NCBI GenBank assembly: GCA_051649785.1
Contig: JBOFHT010000049.1
Coordinates: forward strand, 1-11,944
Source: JBOFHT01 sp051649785
GTDB lineage: Archaea; Methanobacteriota; Methanobacteria; Methanobacteriales; Methanobacteriaceae
DNA: 11,944 nucleotides
Direction: 5' to 3'
The position numbers and the translations under genes are program-made. The notes under the pieces are model-generated. The model was not told the DNA's origin, did not search any database, and saw nothing but the letters and a program-made list of their open reading frames with translations. The first letter of the stretch is position 1. Every line of letters starts with the position of its first letter. This document shows, one piece after another, positions 7,081 to 11,944 of the stretch.

Positions 7081-7288
7081 CTGCAAATGCTAAGTTTCTT
7101 TTAGTTTCATTAATTTTAATTTTAACTTCTTGGCCTTTTTTAGCATTAGGCACAAAGATAACAAAACCTTCTACTTTAGCTATTCCATCACCAGATCTTC
7201 CAGTGTCTTCTATTTTAACATCATATTCTTCGCCTACTTTCACAGGAGCATCATTGTAACTGTCATTTCCACTATTTCTGTCAAACAT
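7067..7288 (-). CDS. Small TRAM-domain RNA-binding protein
   Basis: A 73-residue protein that is almost all one TRAM domain, a small beta-barrel that binds RNA. Stand-alone TRAM proteins are common in methanogens and haloarchaea, and some have been described as cold-responsive RNA chaperones; that role is inferred here. Residues 1-15 are a polar tail (FDRNSGNDSYNDAP). The domain spans about 16-73: VGEEYDVKIEDTGRSGDGIA, then GFVIFVPNAKKGQEVKIKI and the closing strand RNLAFAELVE, with the conserved G-x-G-I-A turn and the F-V-P-x-A-x-x-G signature. The ATG is preceded six bases upstream by GGATGTGAT (7295-7303), one mismatch from the ideal ribosome-binding site. It is monocistronic, converges on the adhesin gene, and its 3' end forms its own terminator. 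Confidence 0.93.
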   Translation of the reverse strand: MFDRNSGNDSYNDAPVKVGEEYDVKIEDTGRSGDGIAKVEGFVIFVPNAKKGQEVKIKINETKRNLAFAELVE

Positions 7289-7505
7289 TTTAAAATCACA
7301 TCCATTTTTATTTAAATAAAATTAATTATATTATTCTCAGCAAAAATTAGTTAATAAAAAAAGATTTTTAAGATATCTCTTCAAAAAGAATCATTTCAAA
7401 AAAATACTAAAAAAATTTAGTAGTTAAATAATTTTTATTTTGAGAAAAATAATAAACCATCAAATTATTATTCTAACTATTGCAATCAACTCTACTTTAT
7501 TTCTC

Positions 7506-7519
7506 AAAGTATATATAAT
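7506..7519 (+). promoter_or_regulatory. Orphan TATA-like promoter element
   Basis: AAAGTATATATAAT is close to an archaeal BRE plus TATA box. Start of transcription would fall near 7540-7545, in front of no convincing gene: the frame beginning ATG at 7556 is AT-driven and mostly repeat. The core ATATAT is symmetric, so the direction is uncertain. Confidence 0.3.
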
Positions 7520-7680
7520 GATCTCTTTTTATAGCATAATTATGAAAGAATTAGTATGATTTTTTTGTATGACTGTTGCCTAATAATAATTTTATGTTCA
7601 TCTTATTTAAATAGTTATAAAAATTTTTTAATATTTTGGCTAATATTAAATTATTATATTAAAAAATTGCAAATTAGTTC

Positions 7681-7866
7681 TTATTACTTAATAAATTTGG
7701 ATTGTAAAGTAAATTTATATGATTTTACTAGATTTATCTTGTTTTTTATAAATATTATTACATATATTTGTTATTACTTAATAAATTTGGGTTGGAAAGT
7801 AAATTTATATGATTTTACTAGATTTATCTTGTTTTTTATAAATATTATTACATATATTTGTTATTA
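7681..7866. repeat. 90-bp tandem duplication (2.07 copies)
   Basis: Unit 1 (7681-7770) and unit 2 (7771-7860) are adjacent and differ at two positions (A/G at 7701/7791 and T/G at 7705/7795); the first six bases of a third unit, TTATTA, follow at 7861-7866. The unit is AT-rich with GATTTTACTAGATTTATCTT in the middle. Near identity points to a recent duplication. The period is a multiple of three, so the plus-strand frame stays open, but the translation is low-complexity and hydrophobic and I do not call it a gene. Confidence 0.9.
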
Positions 7867-7867
7867 G

Positions 7868-8184
7868 GGTATGTAGTGATTAATAATTTATAGATTATTA
7901 ATTTTAGTACTGGTTTGTATATTAGTTAAATTTAGCTATTATTCATATTACAATGAATAAATAAAAAAATTAAAATTAAAAATAAAATATTCCTATTAAT
8001 TAATATATAACTATAAACAATAAAAATAATATATAACAAAATAATATAATAGAAAATAATATTAAAAAAAAGAAATAATATTAAAATAATATTATTAAAA
8101 AGGATACTATTAAAAAAATTATTATTAAAATATCTTATACCTAATATATTTAAATTAATAAAAAATACTAATTACTAAATAATA
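7868..8184. other. Nearly G/C-free intergenic tract
   Basis: About 317 bases with no gene. From roughly 7960 to 8180 the plus strand is almost entirely A and T, A-rich, with repeated AATAATATTAAAA-type words (near 8055, 8073 and 8086). A TATA-like CTAATATATTTAA at 8141-8153 could serve the gene starting at 8185 or 8197. Nothing else is recognisable. Confidence 0.45.
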
Positions 8185-8559
8185 ATGGATGGTATTATGG
8201 AATTATTATGGTTTTATGTTGCAATTGTGCTAGCTATGAGTGATGAATTACACACAATACTAATGTGGAAAATATTTGATGATTTTTACATTGTTTTTGG
8301 AGGGTTACTTAAAGAAACTTTTGATTCAAATATTCAAACTTGGCTTATACATGAAGGATTAGAATCAGCATTCCACTTTATTATATTGTCTATTGTATTT
8401 TTATCACCTATAATTGGTATATTAGGTGCATTAGTCCACTTTACAATTGATGCTGTTCATTCATTAAAAATGAAAAATATGAACTGGTTAGAACATCGTT
8501 CATTACACTTTGTTATTGAATCTATATTTTTTATTTTGATTTTTGGGTTAGGAATATAA
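8185..8559 (+). CDS. Small His-rich integral membrane protein, unknown function
   Basis: I do not recognise this 124-residue protein. It shows three or four hydrophobic helices: about 5-18, 61-84 (SAFHFIILSIVFLSPIIGIL), and 108-124. His and acidic residues lie in and beside them with regular spacing: HE at 56-57, E60 and H64; H85, D89 and H92; H104, H108 and E112. The segment EHRSLHF recalls the HRxxTH motif, and DAVH the DIDH motif, of YdjM-like membrane-bound putative metal hydrolases, but the overall match is too weak for a call. Metal binding is inference. The start may instead be ATG 8197, since the bases GGATGGT just before it look like a ribosome-binding site and nothing precedes ATG 8185. 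It lies 173 bases upstream of pheT on the same strand; whether they are co-transcribed is unclear. Confidence 0.7.
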   Translation: MDGIMELLWFYVAIVLAMSDELHTILMWKIFDDFYIVFGGLLKETFDSNIQTWLIHEGLESAFHFIILSIVFLSPIIGILGALVHFTIDAVHSLKMKNMNWLEHRSLHFVIESIFFILIFGLGI

Positions 8560-8732
8560 GTTAAAAGTGCAATTTAAAAACATATCCTGCGAATAGGAAT
8601 TGTGAACATAGCATAAGGATATAATTAAGAATATAAGTTAAGAATAGGAATTATGAATATGAATTATTAATATAAGTTTGATTTAAACTATTTATCACTA
8701 TTACAATTAGATATTATAAGGAGAATTAAATA
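8560..8732 (+). other. Spacer before pheT with repeats and an inverted repeat
   Basis: GAATAGGAATT followed by (A/G)TGAA occurs at 8591 and again 51 bases on at 8642. ATATAAGTT occurs three times (near 8555, 8632 and 8670). ATATCCT (8582-8588) pairs with AGGATAT (8616-8622) around a 27-base loop. The spacer ends in AAGGAGA (8718-8724), a strong ribosome-binding site eight bases before the pheT ATG. A leader or terminator role is possible, not shown. Confidence 0.4.
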
Positions 8733-10514
8733 ATGCCTGTTATTACATTTGCTTATGAGGATTTAAAAGAATTTGGAATTAATATTGAAAATAATAAGCT
8801 TATAGATGTGCTTCCTATGCTAGGAAGTGATATAGAAGACTTTGATGCCGACACAATTAAAGTAGAGTTTTTCCCAAACAGGCCTGATCAATTATCTGTT
8901 GAAGGAGTAGCTAGAAGCTTAAAAGGATTTATTAATCAAGAAACAGGTATTCCCCAATATGAAGTTAGTAAATCAGGTATTACTGTTACAGTAAATAGTG
9001 AAATTCAAAAAATAAGACCTTATATTGGGTTTGCTATTATTGAAGGATTATCATTTAATGATGACAAACTTAAAAAGATAATGGACTTTCAAGAAAGTTT
9101 ACACTGGGTTTTAGGTCGTGACCGTAAAAAAGTAGCTATTGGAATCCATGATTATAATAAAATATCAGGACCATTTAAATATATAGCTAGCAAAGGAAAC
9201 CAAAATCCCTTTGTTCCATTAGATAAAGAAAATGAAATGACTCCCCAAGAAATATTAGATAATCATGACAAAGGATTAGATTACGCACACCTCCTTGATG
9301 AATTTGAGAGGTATCCACTTATTCTTGATAAAAATGATAATGTACTATCCATGCCCCCTATAATAAATGGTGAATTAACAAAACTTAAGAACTCAACAGA
9401 AAACATTGTTGTTGATGTTACAGGAACTGATGAAAAAGTAGTTAATCAAACTTTAAATATTATTTGTAGTTCTTTTGCAGAAGCTGGTGGAAAAATAAAA
9501 AGTTTGGATATTATTTATGAAAGTGAAAATGGAGATAGTAGCTTAAATTCCAGTAAAACAATAACAACTCCAAACTTAGCTACAAAATTTAAGACTTTAA
9601 ATGTAGCTACTTGCTGTGAATTAATAGGAATTACTTTAACAGCTGATGAAATTCAAAAATTAATATCTAAAGCTAGAATGAATAGTGAAATACTTAATAA
9701 GGAACAATTAAAAGTTGAAATACCAGCTTATAGGGTAGATATTCTACATGAAGTAGATTTAGTTGAAAATGTAGCTATTCAATATTGTATTAATAAAATA
9801 AAGTCAGAAATTCCTAAAATAGACACATTTGCAAATGAAAGTAACTGGCTTAAAAGTGATAAAATAATTAGAGAAGTAATGATTGGAATTGGTTTTCAAG
9901 AAATAATGAGTTTAATGCTTACAAGTGAAAAAAGTCACTATGTAAATATGAATTTAATTTCAAATTCCGATACTAATGATAATACTGATAATGCCAATAA
10001 TAGTAATAATGCCAATAAAAATAGCTCTGAATGGGAAAATAAAGAATTAAAAGAAAAATTAGCTAAAGTACCATGTGTTCAAGTAGCTCAACCAATAACA
10101 ACTGATAGAACTATAATTAGAACCAGTTTAATTAATGGATTAATCGAATTTTTAGAAGACAATAAACATGAAGATTTACCACAAAAAATCTTTGAAATTG
10201 GTGATGTATTATATATTGATGAAAGCCAAGAAACTAATACAAAAATTGTTAAGAAGCTAGCAGGAGCTATTTGTCATTCCAAAGCAAATTTCACAGAAAT
10301 AAAGTCAATTGTAGCTAAATTATTAAATGATTTAGGATATGACTTTGAAATACTTAGTTCAGATAATAAATCTTTTATTGAAGGAAGAGTAGCTAGTATA
10401 AAAGGAAGTTCTAAAAATGGAACTATTACTGGTTTTTTCGGAGAATTAAGCCCAAAAGTAATTACTAATTTTAATTTAGAATATCCAGTAGTAGCTTTTG
10501 AAATAGAATTTTGA
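8733..10514 (+). CDS. pheT: Phenylalanyl-tRNA synthetase beta subunit, archaeal type
   Basis: The beta subunit of the alpha2-beta2 class II PheRS, which charges tRNA-Phe in the cytoplasm. The catalytic alpha subunit (pheS) is not in this window, as is usual where the two genes are unlinked in archaea. The 593 residues are slightly longer than typical archaeal members (about 550). The B1 region carries VEFFPNRPDQLSVEGVARSL (44-63). The B3/B4 region follows (about 90-270), then B5 (about 277-350) with NLATKFKTLN, PAYRVDILHEVDLVENVAIQ and a truncated YGYD-like YCIN. The synthetase-like core runs from 360 to the end (EFIEFLED-type and FEIGDVLYIDE segments). Extra length comes from an Asn-rich insertion at 411-432. 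The ATG has a strong AAGGAGA site. A hairpin overlaps the stop, and the DUF4012 genes begin 235 bases later, so it is probably its own transcription unit. Confidence 0.96.
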   Translation: MPVITFAYEDLKEFGINIENNKLIDVLPMLGSDIEDFDADTIKVEFFPNRPDQLSVEGVARSLKGFINQETGIPQYEVSKSGITVTVNSEIQKIRPYIGFAIIEGLSFNDDKLKKIMDFQESLHWVLGRDRKKVAIGIHDYNKISGPFKYIASKGNQNPFVPLDKENEMTPQEILDNHDKGLDYAHLLDEFERYPLILDKNDNVLSMPPIINGELTKLKNSTENIVVDVTGTDEKVVNQTLNIICSSFAEAGGKIKSLDIIYESENGDSSLNSSKTITTPNLATKFKTLNVATCCELIGITLTADEIQKLISKARMNSEILNKEQLKVEIPAYRVDILHEVDLVENVAIQYCINKIKSEIPKIDTFANESNWLKSDKIIREVMIGIGFQEIMSLMLTSEKSHYVNMNLISNSDTNDNTDNANNSNNANKNSSEWENKELKEKLAKVPCVQVAQPITTDRTIIRTSLINGLIEFLEDNKHEDLPQKIFEIGDVLYIDESQETNTKIVKKLAGAICHSKANFTEIKSIVAKLLNDLGYDFEILSSDNKSFIEGRVASIKGSSKNGTITGFFGELSPKVITNFNLEYPVVAFEIEF

Positions 10515-10545
10515 TAATTTAAAATTTATCTATATTTTAATAAAT
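10513..10545 (+). terminator. Weak candidate terminator of pheT
   Basis: GATAATTTAAAATTTATC (10513-10530) folds into a short stem with one mismatch overlapping the TGA stop, and T-rich TATATTTTAATAAATT follows. It is weak and AT-only; archaeal termination on the T-rich stretch alone is equally possible. Confidence 0.25.
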
Positions 10546-10682
10546 TCCATATATTATGAATATAAATGTTCTAATTTATAGAAAATGTTTATATTAATTA
10601 CATAAAACAAACCAAAAATATATTAAGTAAAAAAACAAATATAAACTAGATAAATATTTACTAAAAATATTACTAAAAGTAT

Positions 10683-10690
10683 TAAATATA
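10683..10690 (+). promoter_or_regulatory. Candidate TATA box for the DUF4012-like pair
   Basis: TAAATATA lies about 65 bases before the ATG at 10750, so initiation would fall near 10713 with a leader of roughly 37 bases. An alternative is AAAAATATATTAAG at 10613-10626. The spacer 10515-10749 contains no gene, only these AT-rich motifs, so the choice is uncertain. Confidence 0.25.
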
Positions 10691-10749
10691 CTTATTAATA
10701 TGCTTACCATCATACTAATTATTATTTAATCAATTAATGAGGAAAAAAT

Positions 10750-11442
10750 ATGAACTTAAGTAAAAAACAAATAATTCTTATAGCTATTGCAGTAGTTATA
10801 ATTGGAGCTGTAGCTGCATTAGCTGCAACGATATTTTTGGGGCCAAATATAACTACTGGTGAAAAAAATGTATTAGTTTTAGCTGTAGATCCTAGTGAAA
10901 AAAGAGAAGGAATGGGTGCTGTAGATATGGCATTTATTGTTAAAATGGAAAATGGAAATGTTAAAAAAACCACACCATTTTATCCTGGAGGGAAAAAACA
11001 CCCAACAGAGCCTGAACCAAGTGCAGCAGGAGTAGGTGGAAACTTACTAATGCATGACTCACTTTGGTATGCTGATAATTCAAAAGGAATGAGATTAGCT
11101 AAAGAAATAGTAGAACATAACACAGGCGAAAAAATTGATGCAGTTGTAGCAGCTAATACTGCAGCTGTTGATGGAATAATTAATGCTTCGAAACCAATAA
11201 CCATAAAAGGACAGTCAGTAGAAATAAGTGCTATTGATTTAGTAAGAGAAGAGCAAAATTCTGGAGGAATGAGTAGGGGAGATGCAGTTAAAGCATTATC
11301 ATCTGCACTCCTACAAGCAGCACAAGATCCTGCAAAAAAAGATAAAGTTACCCAAGTAATTATAGATCAATATAATGCTGGAAACATTCTTGTAGAACCA
11401 TCAAGTGCATTTTTAGGATTTATAATAGGAAAAATAGTATAA
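10750..11442 (+). CDS. Membrane-anchored DUF4012/LCP-like protein, copy 1
   Basis: A 230-residue protein with a short basic N-terminus, one signal-anchor helix (about 7-31, IILIAIAVVIIGAVAALAA) and an outward-facing domain. That domain carries EKNVLVLAVD (38-47), REGMGAVDMAFIVKMENG (52-69), TPFYPGG (75-81), a GNLLMHDSLWYADN segment (97-110) and TGEKIDAVVAANTAAVDGII (125-144). This order resembles LytR-CpsA-Psr-type and DUF4012 proteins, which in Gram-positive bacteria attach polymers to the wall. DUF4012-like proteins of this shape occur in Methanobacteriaceae; a pseudomurein-linked role is inference. The ATG follows TGAGG (10738-10742) by seven bases. A closely similar gene begins 56 bases downstream, so the pair arose by duplication and may be co-transcribed. 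Function otherwise unknown. Confidence 0.8.
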   Translation: MNLSKKQIILIAIAVVIIGAVAALAATIFLGPNITTGEKNVLVLAVDPSEKREGMGAVDMAFIVKMENGNVKKTTPFYPGGKKHPTEPEPSAAGVGGNLLMHDSLWYADNSKGMRLAKEIVEHNTGEKIDAVVAANTAAVDGIINASKPITIKGQSVEISAIDLVREEQNSGGMSRGDAVKALSSALLQAAQDPAKKDKVTQVIIDQYNAGNILVEPSSAFLGFIIGKIV

Positions 11443-11498
11443 TTATATACTAATTAACTATTAATAGTGTTTAAGTTAATTTGAATGTAGGGAAAAAT

Positions 11499-11944
11499 AT
11501 GAACTTAACAACTAATCAAAAATTAATTGTAATGATAGCTATTGTATCTATTGTAGGGGTAAGTACTGCTGTTTATGATAGCTTTCTTTCAGGTCCTGAT
11601 TTATCATTGGGAGATAAAAAAGTTCTTGTTTTAGCTATTGATGAAGGTGAACCTCGAGAAGGAATGGGTGCTGTAGATATGGGATTTATTATTGAAATGA
11701 AAAATGGTACTATTAAAAAATCCACACCATTCTACCCTGGAGGAAAAACACACCCAAGCGAGAGTGAACCTGCTGCGGCAGGAGTAGGTGGAAACTTACT
11801 AATGCACGACTCATTTTGGTATGCCGATAATTCAAAGAGTATGAGATTAGCTAAAGAAATAGTAGAATATCATACTGGTGAAAAAATTGATGTAGTAGTA
11901 GCTATTAATACAAAAGCAGTTGATGCAATAATTGAGGTCTCAAA
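11499..11944 (+). CDS. DUF4012/LCP-like protein, copy 2 (runs off right edge)
   Basis: The ATG at 11499 opens a frame that is still open at the window end, giving 148 residues. It begins MNLTTNQKLIVMIAIVSIVG with one anchor helix, then KKVLVLAIDEGEPREGMGAV and the same TPFYPGG, GNLLMHDSFWYADN and TGEKIDVVVA blocks as the gene before it. From GEK/GDK onward I count 84 of 111 aligned residues identical, whereas the anchor regions have diverged. GTAGGG (11487-11492) six bases upstream is the ribosome-binding site. A TATATAC-like string occurs in the 56-base gap, so a separate promoter is possible. Same inferred role as copy 1: an extracellular domain of unknown partner. The C-terminus and any third copy lie outside the window. 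Confidence 0.8.
   Translation, partial: MNLTTNQKLIVMIAIVSIVGVSTAVYDSFLSGPDLSLGDKKVLVLAIDEGEPREGMGAVDMGFIIEMKNGTIKKSTPFYPGGKTHPSESEPAAAGVGGNLLMHDSFWYADNSKSMRLAKEIVEYHTGEKIDVVVAINTKAVDAIIEVS

Noticed and set aside
7681..7866. CRISPR-like array
   Set aside because: Two adjacent 90-base units without spacers do not form a repeat-spacer array, and no cas gene is near.
7556..7867. 103-codon plus-strand frame over the 90-bp duplication
   Set aside because: Translation is Ile/Leu/Tyr/Phe-rich low complexity, more than half is the duplicated unit, and it has no ribosome-binding site. AT-rich DNA with a repeat period divisible by three explains the open frame.
8582..8622. T-box-type leader of pheT
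   Set aside because: T-box riboswitches are bacterial, and no specifier loop or antiterminator is visible; only a short inverted repeat remains.
10734..11204. Minus-strand frames opposite the first DUF4012-like gene
   Set aside because: Both are antisense shadows of a gene with clear conserved blocks and a ribosome-binding site.

Overview
The window looks like a chromosomal segment of a very AT-rich, wall-bearing methanogenic archaeon of the Methanobacteriaceae, most like Methanobrevibacter. The basis is an archaeal/eukaryotic-type PheRS beta subunit and an archaeal ValRS, a stand-alone TRAM-domain protein, a secreted beta-helix adhesin-like protein of the kind abundant in Methanobrevibacter, and a tandem pair of DUF4012-like membrane-anchored proteins. 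The ribosome-binding sites resemble GGAGGTGA. The genus is inferred from gene content, not shown by a marker gene.

Layout, left to right. Positions 2-229 (+) hold the C-terminal end of a probable DDE transposase cut by the window edge. valS (326-3088, -) converges on it, with a good hairpin-plus-U-tract terminator between them. After a 400-base AT-rich spacer full of short repeats comes a TauE/SafE-type membrane transporter (3486-4436, -) with an apparent TTG start. A second repeat-rich spacer leads to a secreted adhesin-like protein (4903-6765, +). A TRAM RNA-binding protein (7067-7288, -) converges on the adhesin gene. A gene-poor stretch (7289-8184) carries an exact 90-bp tandem duplication, an orphan TATA-like element and an almost G/C-free tract. 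Then come a small His/Asp/Glu-rich membrane protein (8185-8559, +), pheT (8733-10514, +) and two consecutive DUF4012/LCP-like genes (10750-11442 and 11499 to the right edge, +).

The genes fall into two groups. The core translation group is valS, pheT and the TRAM protein. The envelope group is the adhesin, the transporter, the small membrane protein and the DUF4012 pair. They do not form one obvious operon: strands alternate, gaps are long, and several genes have their own terminators. The closest to an operon is the DUF4012 pair, 56 bases apart and about three quarters identical over 111 aligned residues.

I found no clear defence system, CRISPR array, RNA gene or complete mobile element. 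The points most worth a second look are the tandem DUF4012/LCP-like pair, the small membrane protein with regularly spaced His and acidic residues, Asn/Ser/Thr-rich insertions in three unrelated conserved proteins, and the repeats and imperfect inverted repeats around the transporter gene. None of these proves a new system.
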